The notes beneath the pieces were generated by a model, which did not search any database, was not told the origin of the DNA, and was given only the letters and a program-made list of their open reading frames with translations. The translations under genes were made by a program, and so were the position numbers. This document shows positions 25,701 to 35,314 of a DNA stretch of 64,000 nucleotides, piece after piece. Numbering within the stretch: position 1 is the stretch's first letter; each line of letters opens with the position of its first letter. The DNA is from Abelmoschus esculentus (Eukaryota > Streptophyta > Magnoliopsida > Malvales > Malvaceae). The DNA is taken from assembly GCA_035048815.1 (NCBI GenBank), contig JAUCBN010000023.1, positions 2,611,501 to 2,675,500 of the forward strand, read 5' to 3'.

Positions 25701-25758
25701 GTATTCTGAAGGTGATTTTCACAGACTTTGTAGATGAAAACAAACCCGAATGCCCCAT
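16756..25758 (-). CDS. DPE2: DPE2, cytosolic 4-alpha-glucanotransferase (disproportionating enzyme 2)
   Basis: DPE2 moves a glucosyl unit from maltose onto cytosolic heteroglycan when leaf starch is broken down at night. Twenty-two coding exons join in frame to 941 residues: 25758-25414, 24668-24551, 24452-24397, 24298-24171, 24071-23945, 23850-23654, 23282-23204, 23107-23069, 22757-22638, 22544-22443, 22268-22185, 22067-21825, 21665-21540, 21430-21356, 20898-20830, 20108-19989, 19063-18966, 18834-18675, 18589-18491, 17427-17230, 17081-16988, 16904-16756. Two CBM20 starch-binding domains (about 12-115 and 155-255) precede the GH77 domain. Catalytic residues by family are Asp557 (YRIDH), Glu751 (GEDLG) and Asp803 (SCHDC). 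The long GH77 insertion between Asp557 and Glu751 typical of DPE2 is present. All introns are GT-AG except intron 4 (24072-24170), which is AT-AC. A 5'UTR intron (about 25765-25899) is likely. The 941 residues are close to the roughly 955 of Arabidopsis DPE2. Confidence 0.97.
17836..17925 (-). mobile_element. telomere-like MITE fragment in DPE2 intron 19
   Basis: CCTTAAACCCTAAACC is followed by TATGGAGGCATACATAGGGGC and an eroded terminal repeat. It matches one end of the family described at 4571-4823. Confidence 0.5.
19600..19740 (-). pseudogene. Decayed duplicate of DPE2 exon 17 inside intron 16
   Basis: The minus-strand translation of 19665-19605 reads NIVLPDSENARIFYLHINLED, plainly related to true exon 17 at 19063-18966 (NIVLITDPEHAKSFYPRFNLED). 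The similarity continues into the flanking intron (TTGATTGGACAATG and ATTGAACATCC occur beside both). The copy has lost its acceptor AG (GCAT where exon 17 has GCAG), carries a codon deletion, and is probably skipped. Confidence 0.8.
24072..24170 (-). other. U12-type AT-AC intron (DPE2 intron 4)
   Basis: On the minus strand the 5' splice site reads ATATCCTCTT at 24170-24161, the branch site TTCCTTGAC at 24091-24083, and the intron ends TTCAC at 24072, twelve bases after the branch A. Joining 24171 to 24071 restores the codon and gives the conserved PIKYKYCKY. No GT-AG pair at this place keeps the frame and the family sequence. Confidence 0.9.
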
Positions 25759-28142
25759 TTCTCGCTGAAAGAGAATACACCCAGAACCCAGATTATAGAA
25801 AAACTCGTGATTCCAAGCAACACACTGAAATTAAATGGTCAACAATTCGAATTCAAACAAATGGGTAATTAAAAATAAGAAGCTGAGAGAGAAAATCACC
25901 TTTTCTTAGATTGGAAGTTGGCAACAATCTTGGGTATCACTCAATCCTTTTAAAGCAATGGTGGTGAAGTATGAGCAATGGAAGTATAGAGAAGCAGAGA
26001 GAAAACAGACAATGGAATTGTGAAAGAAATATATTATCTTTCTTTATCGTTTAGTGTTTAGATATTTATTGGATGGATGTGTGTGTGTGTGGTGTTTGGG
26101 AATAGAAGGAAAGGCGGTGCAAATCTGAAACAGCAATTTGCAATTACAGTCATCACGGGAGAGACGACACACAGGAAATGGCTAATAGCTTTTACCCTTA
26201 CCTTCTGCGCTCGACTCTGTTCTTTTCTTTTCCTTTACCAAACATCACATGGCTGATCTGATTTGATAATAAGCAATTCATATGAACCGTGAAATCTCCA
26301 TGGCAAAAGAAAACAAAAGATGCAATCATCTTTCTTGTTCTTTTTCTTTGAAAAAAAATATATAATTCTAAATCTAGGGTAAACTATACCACAGGGTATT
26401 GTATTATGAGTGAGTTTGTATTTGGGTTATGATATTTCAAAAGGTTACAATTTGGTCATTTTATTTATTTATTTATTTGATTCAGCTATAATAGTTACAA
26501 TAGTATATGTTCTAGAGTATATTTTCAGTCATTGGATATTGATCGATCAATTATTATGATGGCATTATTGATGCTCGAATCTATGACATCTAAGAACAAC
26601 AATCGTTCCTTTAATCGATGAGACTAGATGATCATTCTATTTATTGATTGCTAATAAAAAAATCAAAAATGACATTTTTTAAGGATGGCAATTCAAATTG
26701 TGAATTCAAATATTTACATATATTTGATCTGATTTTCATGGATTCAAATTGTTTCTATGGATTCAAATGATTTTTAACTATACATAGATGTAACACATCA
26801 GACCAAATGTAATATTTTGATTCGATACGTTTAGAGAATCTAAAGTGTCAAATTGGGTCATTAAGTGATCGATCCGAATTTTTTTTTTTAAAACATAAGT
26901 TTATCCACGATATATCAACCATATAATAAAGGTTAACAATAATATAATAAATTTATAAAATTGGAGCTTAAAGTTTAATACACTTTATATAATAAAATAG
27001 TATATCCATATAAAGTTACAAACTTGACAATTATAAGGTTCTATAAATACACAACCCAAAGACTAAAATGAACACTCCATGAATAAGTGATCCCTTGTTT
27101 CAAAAGCATATCCACACAACACACATTGCTCACTGACATACATCTTGCCCTCGTTCAAAAACTATACTAGTTTCTGCCAAAAGACCCTATTTTACGAAAT
27201 GGAATTATACCTTGCACCAATAAAACTAGGCAAAATTCCAACCAATTTTCTTACTTAAAGTAGTTTCTTCCAACTCCAATTAGAAACAGCAGTAGGAGCC
27301 TGCCCTTCACCTGCAAGAATTATCCTTATATTCATCAAAATATTAAATAGTCTTGCAACTGTTTCAGTTGTATTTAACGTCACTGCTGTTAACATAAATG
27401 TTTTTTCAAGCTTCTCCTTTCTTGTACTATCTTCCCTTTTATTCTTTTGTTTACTCTCCTATAAATAGAGTACTTTGTATCCATTGTATTCAAACTCGAA
27501 TTGAATAAAATTCAATTACATGATTTATTTATCTCCTTTCTATTAAAATTCTCTTTTCTATTGAGGTTCTAACATAGTATCAGAGCCAGGCTTCGATCTT
27601 GAGTATTTTGGTGTTTATGAAATTCTTCTTTGATATCATGTGAAAATGGAGCTATAGTGATCTTATGAGATTAATAAACTTCAAAGGATTTAGAAAGGAA
27701 AAAAATTGTGGATTTGATAAAGAAATGTGTTCATTGAATCATATGAAATACAAGGTGAGTCTACAAGCAAATGAATGCGTCTTATTTATAGGTGAGCTAA
27801 AGAAAAATAGTTGCTGAGTTAATCAAATAACTGCTGCTAACAGTAATCTTCTGCAATAAAATTAGTTATAATTTTCTTCAGGTTGGTTGAACATGTTTAA
27901 CACAAAACACAAGCTTTGTTCTAGTTATCAAGGTCTTTTAGTCCGAGCTGATCTTCATACTTTAAAGAACATTTTTTTTTTCTCTCAAATTAACTCTAGC
28001 ACCAACAATAGTTGTATTATGTCCCTTCTGAAAGAAATCTAGAACACAATTGTTTGATCCTCTTAAGCACATGCTTTGGAAAAATGAAATGATGAGACTG
28101 TAATAACTCTCCAAAAGAATCTACTCGGTTACAACAAAGAAC
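25759..28142. other. DPE2 promoter side, repeats and a Copia LTR remnant
   Basis: The DPE2 leader and probable 5'UTR intron reach to about 26000, with a short (GT)n run near 26080. Further right are a repeat segment shared with 975-1100 (at 26465-26575), a GATTCAAAT-rich stretch at 26690-26880, and a Copia-type LTR end with primer-binding site at 27387-27590. No gene. Confidence 0.55.
27387..27590 (+). mobile_element. Copia-type LTR end with primer-binding site
   Basis: A segment beginning TGTTAACATAA and ending TTCTAACA (27574) has TG...CA-type ends with TGTTA/TAACA symmetry, a TATA box (CTATAAATAGAG, about 27460), and directly after it TAGTATCAGAGCC, one base off the initiator-Met tRNA primer site TGGTATCAGAGC used by plant Copia elements. 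No gag or pol sequence follows, so this is a remnant. The 5' limit of the LTR is uncertain. Confidence 0.65.
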
Positions 28143-28620
28143 CTACGCATTAAAAGCCAAAGACTCATTCACAAACATTTTGTTGGATGATGAAATTGAG
28201 CTCAATCCACATAATTTTAGATCATAATCACAATAGAGCAGAAAGAAGAGCAGCATCCTTGATGCACAAACCTCAGTCAAAAGGTCATCCACTGTAACCC
28301 ATTGGATGATAATGATTGTTCTCATGCATACCGGAGGGCTGCTTCCACCACCTTCATTATGGCTACGTCTAGAGCTTGAGCTAGAGTTCGATGAACGGAA
28401 CGGCCAGATGTAAGACCATGGACTCCGTCTGTTCTCCCTTCTGCTGGAAGTAGTTCGACTAAGACCATTTGAGTGGTGACTGCGGCTGCTACCCGATCCT
28501 TGCGGTGGCAACTCTTGTCGACAAACCAGGCAAGAGTTGTGCTGAGGAAATTGACCACCAAAAGTCAACAAAGGACCAACTGCTACATCATGCTCAGGAA
28601 CTGAATCTGCTCTTCCCCTA
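28143..28620 (-). pseudogene. RHC1A-like RING-H2 E3 ubiquitin ligase pseudogene
   Basis: The minus strand encodes the last RING cysteine pair (QHNSCLVCRQELPPQ), then the Ser/Arg-rich tail with WPFRSSNSSSSSRR, and upstream DSVPEHDVAVGP and LTFGGQFP, words I associate with the region before the RING in RHC1A-type proteins. Between GGQFP and QHNSC the body of the RING finger and its preceding helix are missing, with the frame kept. Near 28320 the frame shifts: the family ending MGYSGWPFDY is readable in the next frame at about 28300-28270, but its Trp codon is TGA and another stop follows. The gene is therefore non-functional. In Arabidopsis RHC1A (At2g40830 from memory) is immediately beside DPE2, which fits this position. 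Confidence 0.82.
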
Positions 28621-29032
28621 TGTTATGGTTAAAATTCTGCACATCTTACTCTTTCAAAAATGTTTCTTCAAGGGTTTTGATATACACAGTATTCAATCAA
28701 TAAACTAAGGAAACAAATGAAGAGAAAAAATAAGCATTCATCGGGTCAACCAACCATAATACCTTCTTTAGCTCAAATTGATCGGTTCTAACCAAGGGAA
28801 AAGATGGGTTGCCTTGTTTCTTCTTTAGAAATCATTTAGGAAAAAACTGAGAGTGATCGAAACTGAGAGGTAAGAGAATTAAAGGGCTTATGCTAAAACA
28901 ATTTGGGCTACCATGGAAGCTTGGCAAGGTTCTCGGGCTAAGCTTCCGACGGATTTTAACCAGTTACCGTGCAAGTTTTGATCTTCATTTCTATCTGAAT
29001 GATTTGAAGCTATTTTGTTTGGAGGTATTTTT

Positions 29033-29478
29033 AGGATAAACTACACTAATAGTCATCCAATTAATATTATTTTCTTATTTTAGTTTATAAACTATTTTTT
29101 TAATAAAACCATCACTATCATTATAGATATTTTTATTTTGGTGACTAAACCCAGATTAAATTTTAATAAAGATGATGACGTGACTTGGTATGATAATCTT
29201 ATTGTTGTTGCAGAGGAAGAAGAGAATAAAAAAAAGTTTTGGCCTATATTTGAATTATATTAAATTAAGATTTAATCGATAAAACATATAAGTTGTAGAG
29301 ATTAAAATTGTTATCATATCAAATTACGTCATCATCTTTATTGAACTTAAAAAAATTTGTGGATAATGATCAAAATAAAAAATATATGTAATGTTATGGA
29401 TGATTTTATCAAAAAGTATTTTAATGATCAAAATAAGAAAACAATAATAACTAGGTGGTTATTAGTGCAATTTACTTT
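29033..29478. mobile_element. Foldback MITE with about 95-base terminal inverted repeats
   Basis: The left end (AAACTACACTAATAGTCATCC, then TTATTTTCTTATTTTAGT) is matched in reverse complement by the right end (TTGCACTAATAACCACC, then TTGTTTTCTTATTTTGAT). The unit is about 445 bases and has no ORF. Confidence 0.7.
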
Positions 29479-30429
29479 TTCTATCACTTCATAGTTAAAA
29501 AAGTGCTCAAACTATTTTTTTTAAACATATGTTTAAATCATTTTTCAATCTAAGTAGATGTCTAATGTTTTCGATGTTATTATTTTTGGTGTTTGTCTGT
29601 TAACAACCGTTAAAAACAATTTCTTTAACCAACCAAAACATAATATGTGATTTTAATTTCAATTACTTTTTACATTTTTGTTTTTTAATTTAATTTTAAA
29701 ATTTATAAAATAATCTCGAAATTCTTAAATCCTTAAATACTATTTAAAAATGGAAATAGTGAATTAAACTTTAAAAATCGATAGAAAATATTGAGAAAAT
29801 GTAAAAAAGGCAGTCTAAAAATATTAAAAAACGGATATACCAAAAATACATATTAAATTTTTTATAATTTTTTAATAAAAAATAATTTAACTATTTTTTA
29901 ATAAGATAATAACCTTAAATAAAAAAATTAAGATAAATAATCATGATTAATTAAGATCATGAGTAACGTGATGAATAAGAATTACCTAATATTTTTTTAC
30001 TCCGCGAAAGACTTATCATACACTTTATACAAAGAATTTGAGTAATAGATATCTAATTATTCTATTAATAATAATTAATAAACAACAAAATTTCAATATA
30101 CAACTCTTTTCTTTTATCACCTAGGCTATAAGAAAAGTAGTAGGATGACATGTTAGGTTAATAATTTGGTCTAACCAAGACAAGACTTGAAAACGTGGTG
30201 GATAGGGTAGGACTTAGGAGAACGAAGGAAGGAATTAACAACGATAAGGACACATTAGTATATAAAAAAATATTAGCACACTATTCGAATTAATTAATAA
30301 ATTAAATACAAATAATTAAATTTTAAAAAATATTAAATCAAATTTAAAACAATTATTAACAATGTTGTGTTAATAGTTTGAATTTTCATGCAAGGACTCG
30401 TTTAGAAGAGTTTTCTAAACTATAATTTG

Positions 30430-30900
30430 GGTGTCAATACTGAGATTTTATCCGGCTCGATCGGTAAGATATTTTGATGAAAAAATTAGTTTTGGGTTGA
30501 GCGGGATCAGTGATTTTTTAAGATGAAATCATGTTGAATTTTGTTCAGGTTTAAGATGTAAAATATTCGACTCAGCTTGACCCGAAACTAAATATGTATT
30601 TTTTATAATTTTTAAGAATATTTATAATAATAATCGTTTATTTATATTTTTATAATTAAGTCCTTAAAATTATATTTTTATAATTAAGTCTCCCAAAAAT
30701 TATTTTTTTATAATTTAATCCTTAAATTTATTTTTTTTATAAGTCGAGTCAGAATTGGGTTTAAGATATTTATTTTCAGATCAGGTCAGATTTTTTAAAA
30801 ATTTATTTAAATCGGATTATAATCAAATTTAAAATATTTGTGTTCGGGTCAAATTTAAATGGATCAAAAATCTGACCCGATCCAATCCTTGCTCATCTCT
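30430..30900 (-). repeat. dispersed non-autonomous repeat, copy 2
   Basis: In reverse complement it starts TAGAGATGAGCAAGG and runs through GGATCGGGTCAG and an AT core with 'aattataaa'/'ttaattata' phrases, as in 1155-1620. Confidence 0.5.
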
Positions 30901-31142
30901 ACCGATACTGGGTGATTATCATCTATCTATTTATTATATTGTTTTTAGTATTTATATTTTAAAATAATAAGCTTAAAATTAAATAAAATAAAAAGACCTT
31001 GATTGAGTAAAAATAGGGGGAAATGAAACACTATCAACAACTCCACTCATATCCTGCTTCGATAATTTAAAACTAAGACAAACCAGGGCACAAAGTCAAA
31101 CAACTGGAAACTGAAACAAACTGACAAAAGGGGAAGAAAACA

Positions 31143-31751
31143 CTAAGCTTTCCAGGATTCTAGTGTGGGAAAGCAGGGGAAACTGTCACAGACTGATGAA
31201 GATCCATCGTTAGCCAACACAGAAGACTGTAACGGAACAAAGCTAGAACCAGAAAAAGCAACAGAAGAAGACTGACACTGACGTTGATCCAGTAAGAACG
31301 ACGAGGTATCCAGCGTAGGCAAACTTCCGGGTCCCTGAATCTCAGGCTCAAGGATCGGACTGGGAGATATCTGCGCGTTATCGAATTTGACCCCGGTCAC
31401 TTGTTGCACCATCAGCATGAAATTGGTGGGATCTGCGTTTATGAAGGTGGTGTGGGAGCGCTTGGATGCCCGGGACTTGCGTTTGGACTTGGACACTTTC
31501 CCCGTCGGAGGTGCGGGACTGACTACCCGCTGACGTTTAATCGTGGCTTCAGGGTCAGAGCCAGAAACGTTAGAGTCAGTGGGCGTGGAGAATAGCGGGG
31601 AAAGAGAATGAGAGTTGGAGATGGAGTCTTGTAGAGCTTTGGTAAGAGCTCCGGTATCGCTCGAAAAAGCTTCTGAGATCCAGGAATCAACAAAGCTTGG
31701 ACGAAACGCCCATGATTCAATGCTGCCCAGGTTCTCCAGCGATGATGCCAT
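31143..31751 (-). CDS. VQ-motif protein, CAMBP25/VQ15-like
   Basis: One exon encodes 202 residues. The VQ motif lies at residues 111-120 (FMLMVQQVTG, matching FxxxVQxxTG), preceded by a basic stretch KVSKSKRKSRASKRSHTTFI that resembles the calmodulin-binding/nuclear region of CAMBP25, and followed by Ser/Pro-rich tail. N-terminal SIESWAFRPSFVDSWISEAF and C-terminal LESWKA also fit this subgroup. VQ proteins are small nuclear cofactors, commonly of WRKY factors; CAMBP25 is a stress-related regulator in Arabidopsis. I chose the ATG at 31751 (MASSLEN) because an upstream in-frame extension to 31832 looks like leader, not protein. A TATA-like TATTTAAA lies about 240 bases upstream. Confidence 0.92.
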   Translation of the reverse strand: MASSLENLGSIESWAFRPSFVDSWISEAFSSDTGALTKALQDSISNSHSLSPLFSTPTDSNVSGSDPEATIKRQRVVSPAPPTGKVSKSKRKSRASKRSHTTFINADPTNFMLMVQQVTGVKFDNAQISPSPILEPEIQGPGSLPTLDTSSFLLDQRQCQSSSVAFSGSSFVPLQSSVLANDGSSSVCDSFPCFPTLESWKA

Positions 31752-31982
31752 GGTGTTAGTTAGATCTCTCTGTTTCTTGTTTTCTTTCCGCCCAACTAAA
31801 TTATTCTCTCCTTTATTAACTTCCAACTGCAAGAAGAAATCAGGGTTAAAAGGAAGGAATCATGTAGTTGTGGTGATGGTTGATGTTTATGGAATTTTCT
31901 TCTGTGTTTAGTTGAAAGTTGAAACCTACAAACAGAAAGCGAAAAGGAAGGGATAAGAGCAGTGAGGAAGAAGACAAAGGGT

Positions 31983-31992
31983 TTAAATAGGG
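31983..31992 (-). promoter_or_regulatory. TATA box of the VQ gene
   Basis: CTATTTAAAC on the minus strand, in a short GC-rich context, about 235 bases before the start codon; it implies a leader of roughly 200 bases. Confidence 0.5.
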
Positions 31993-32999
31993 CGGTGCGG
32001 GGAAAGAAACCGCGTCCTAATGACATAGGAACAGGCGTCAGCTTCTACTCGCACGGGGCTACTGCTGATCGAACTAGGCTGTAAATAAGACTTGAGACAC
32101 ATCATAGAATTTAATTAAGTCAAAGTTAATTATTATTCTTTCATGCTACTTGATTCAAACTTGAATTTTATATACGTCCTAAATTATTTAATATCAACAT
32201 GAAAAAATTATAAATTTATTAAAAATATAATGTATTACTTTTAATTTTTAAATTAAAATAGATTGGATATTTGTTTTTTTGTTGTTATGTTATATTAGTT
32301 TAAATTTTAATTTAACATTTTGTATATATATATTTTTTTAACTTGGATTAGAGGGTTTTACTAAGGTATATGAATTTTTTTTTATGATTTTATCGATAAT
32401 AAAATTATATAATTTGATTAATAATAATAAGATAAATCGTGAGATACTCGAGTTTTATTTAGTCAAAGTTTGATTAATATTAGATTTAACTCAAATTTTT
32501 AACCAACCAAATCGTACACTTAAACTCGAGTCAAACTTAACGCTACTTGGACTCAACTCGTTAACACCCTTAAATCTAATATGGTTTACTATTATATTTA
32601 ATTAATTTAATTTCTTTTTATAAATTCATGTACCAAATTGAGATAAAAAAAGTTTAAGTATTGATTTAAAAAAGTTACTAAGTTTATGTATGATTTGTAG
32701 AATAAACATTTTATTTACGAGTACTGAGTTTGACTCAACGAGTGGTATGGGTTTCAGCTATTTATTCTACAGCTTCTGACTGTCAAGGCCGCGTCTCTCG
32801 GCGTCCACCCGTACGCGTTAACTCAGCCCTGTTTAATTTGTTTGTTTCTGCTTCTCTCTTACTTCCCCTAGTGTGGCAGAATTAGGGTTAAATTAAATAA
32901 AAAAAGCTATCAGATCTGACTTTATTACATAATATTTTGAATTAATTTGCTAAGCAATTTAGTATATTTTTATTAAATAAATCTATCACATACGTTGAA

Positions 33000-33755
33000 T
33001 ACCGTTAAATATTATTAATATTGAACACTATCGAATAATATTAATGTTAAAAATGTTAAACACTATTAAATTGATTAATAAAAATTAAAAAATTTAAAAA
33101 TTTAAAATATATTTAATTTAATTAAAATTTTATTTTAAATAATTTATAATTCTATGTTGAGTTCTTAAAATTTTTAATTTTTATTAATTAATTTAATGAT
33201 ATTTAACAATATTGAATGTTAAAAATATTTAACGATGGGTGTGGCATGTAAATTAAGGGAAATTCTAGCGTACGGAATTTTACGATACAATTATATGAAT
33301 TCTTTTTTAAATATTTAAAATTTAAGTTATAATATAAAAATTTATATAAGTAATACAAATTCTCACTTAAAATAAATTTTATTAAAAAATAAATACAATA
33401 ATAATCTAAATATATCAAAATATCGTTAAAAATAAATAATGATATATTAAAAACAAACCATGCAACTGACAGTTGAAAATAAAACAAAAATTGTTGCGAT
33501 ATGTATAAGGAAAATTTTACATGGCGTCGAGAATTACTGAACACTATTAATATTAAATACTGTTGAACATCGTTAAATTAATTAAATAAAAATTAAAAAT
33601 CTTAAGGATTCAATATGTAATTAATAAAAGAGTGATAAACTTAACATATAATTTTTAAATGTTTGTTGAGTCCTTAAAATTTTTAATCTTTATTAATTAA
33701 TTTAATAATGTTCAGCAGTGTTCAGCGTTAATAGTGTTCAACGGTGTTCGACGCC
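33000..33755. repeat. Two neighbouring foldback units
   Basis: Each unit (33000-33235 and 33539-33755) is palindromic. AATTAATAAAAATTAAAAA-like words on the left are matched by TTTTTAATTTTTATTAATTA on the right, with AACACTATTAA/TTCAACGG-type ends. The two units resemble each other and face the same way, about 300 bases apart. Confidence 0.6.
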
Positions 33756-34340
33756 CGCTGTAGACTCATCTTATGTATAAATAATTTTTTAATACAGATT
33801 CGTATTCATTTTAGTGCTTGAGTTTGAACGAATAATTAAGGCTTGTAATAACGATTATTGAATTTTAGATTCAAATTAAGGATATAAACAAATTGAGCTT
33901 AAACGAATAAAATTATATGTATATGTGTTTATTTACTCTTAAAAATATTTATATTTAGTTTATATTCGTTTAAATTTTTAATATTATGTTTATATTTATT
34001 TATTTATTTTAAAAATATTTATAACGTATTTATAAACATATTCGTTTAATTATTTGTGAACATATTTATCCACGATTTGCCGGAGAAATTCATCACTTGG
34101 TGCCGCGGTCTGAATTTGCTGATTTGCTAGGATCATATGGAATGAAATAGAAGACTTTTAGGTAAAAATAAAATAATTTTTAATAAATAAACAAATATAA
34201 AATTCCGTTTATATTCTATTATTTAATAAGTAAATATTTTTTTATTAAATAATTTATTAATTGTTTAATTTATTTACAATCTTATTTGACCTTCCAAATT
34301 CGATATTTAAAAATAAATTTTTATTCTTCTAAATATTTAA

Positions 34341-34723
34341 TCTTAGTTCACGCATATTTAAAACTCGGGTACAAATTCTTTTTATTATATTTTTGTTAGT
34401 GTCTTTACTTTAAAATATTAAGTTTGAGAGGACAAAATTGATTGAATATTGTATCTAATTTTTTATTTTAAAAAATATAAATGATCTCAATTTATTTTAA
34501 AAAAATATAGCACTTTGAACAGTGTATTTTTGAGGTCGGGAAAAATACACTCCGACTTCATAGATATTAAAAAATTTTGTTAAAGGCCGATTGTTTTCTA
34601 CCGGTCCTCATGCTGAAATTTTAGTTCACATATATTCAAAACTTGGGTGCAAATTTTTTTATTATACTTTTATAAATGTCTTCACTTTAAAATATTGAGT
34701 TTAAGAGTTTAAAATTAGAGGTT
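34341..34723 (+). repeat. Direct duplication of about 105 bases
   Basis: TTAGTTCACGCATATTTAAA then CGGGTACAAATTC and TTTACTTTAAAATATTAAGT at 34341-34445 recur with about 15% changes at 34618-34723, separated by about 170 bases. Confidence 0.75.
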
Positions 34724-35314
34724 ATAGTTAGGGTTATCAACGGATACACCTTTGGTATAGGGTGGGCACAAACCCACCTAAACTTTTTGGAGTTTATATA
34801 TTTATCTTTAATTTTTTTTAATTTTTATGAAATAATCTTTAATTTTTTATAATATTTAAAATCCGTGTCCACTCTGAGATTTCAAAATTTGATATGTGTC
34901 TACCTCAAATAAATTTTTTAAATCTGTCACTGATTAAGATTTAAAGAATTAAAGATAAAATGTACTTTTTAAGATATAAGGTCAAGGGTTATTATATAAA
35001 AATTGAATTTAATTTTTTATAATTTTTAATATAAAACATAAAAAATACATAATTATAAAACATAAGATTTTTATTCTTAAAACATGATTTGTGTGGATTA
35101 TTTGTTGGAATTTGAATATGTAGCCAATTTGTTGATTGGAAAAGTCATCATCCGAACAGTATTACCGCCTACCGGTACCACCAGCCAAAGTACGGTGGTG
35201 CCATCAACATCACCATTCACCTACAGACTGTCGGTCCGTATTCTATAATTGAAACACTATGGTTTTCACTGGCATACAAGAAAGGAGGTTGTCCGAGACC
35301 ACCGCGGAGCCTAA

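Larger units (their letters stand above)
28621..31142. other. Repeat-filled spacer between RHC1A relic and VQ gene
   Basis: It contains a foldback MITE at 29033-29478, plain AT-rich DNA at 29480-30420, and a reversed member of the dispersed repeat family at 30430-30900. The 3' flank of the VQ gene starts near 31000. No gene was seen. Confidence 0.6.
32040..35314. other. Repeat-rich spacer between VQ and TAR genes
   Basis: It holds CTCGAGT-type repeat DNA at about 32090-32570, two related foldback units (33000-33235 and 33539-33755), a GAACGAATA-type repeat region near 33790-34080, and a direct duplication (34341-34445 and 34618-34723). DNA is less AT-rich at 32740-32880 and from 35140, the latter probably the TAR promoter. 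A 113-codon ORF at 33203-33544 lies over the foldback DNA and is Tyr/Phe/Leu-rich; I do not believe it. Confidence 0.55.

Noticed and set aside
25197..25737. Plus-strand ORFs opposite DPE2 exon 1
   Set aside because: The minus strand encodes the first CBM20 domain in frame; the plus frames have no family features.
33203..33544. 113-codon minus-strand ORF
   Set aside because: Very AT-rich, lies over foldback DNA, and its Tyr/Phe/Leu-rich peptide is what random AT-rich sequence gives.
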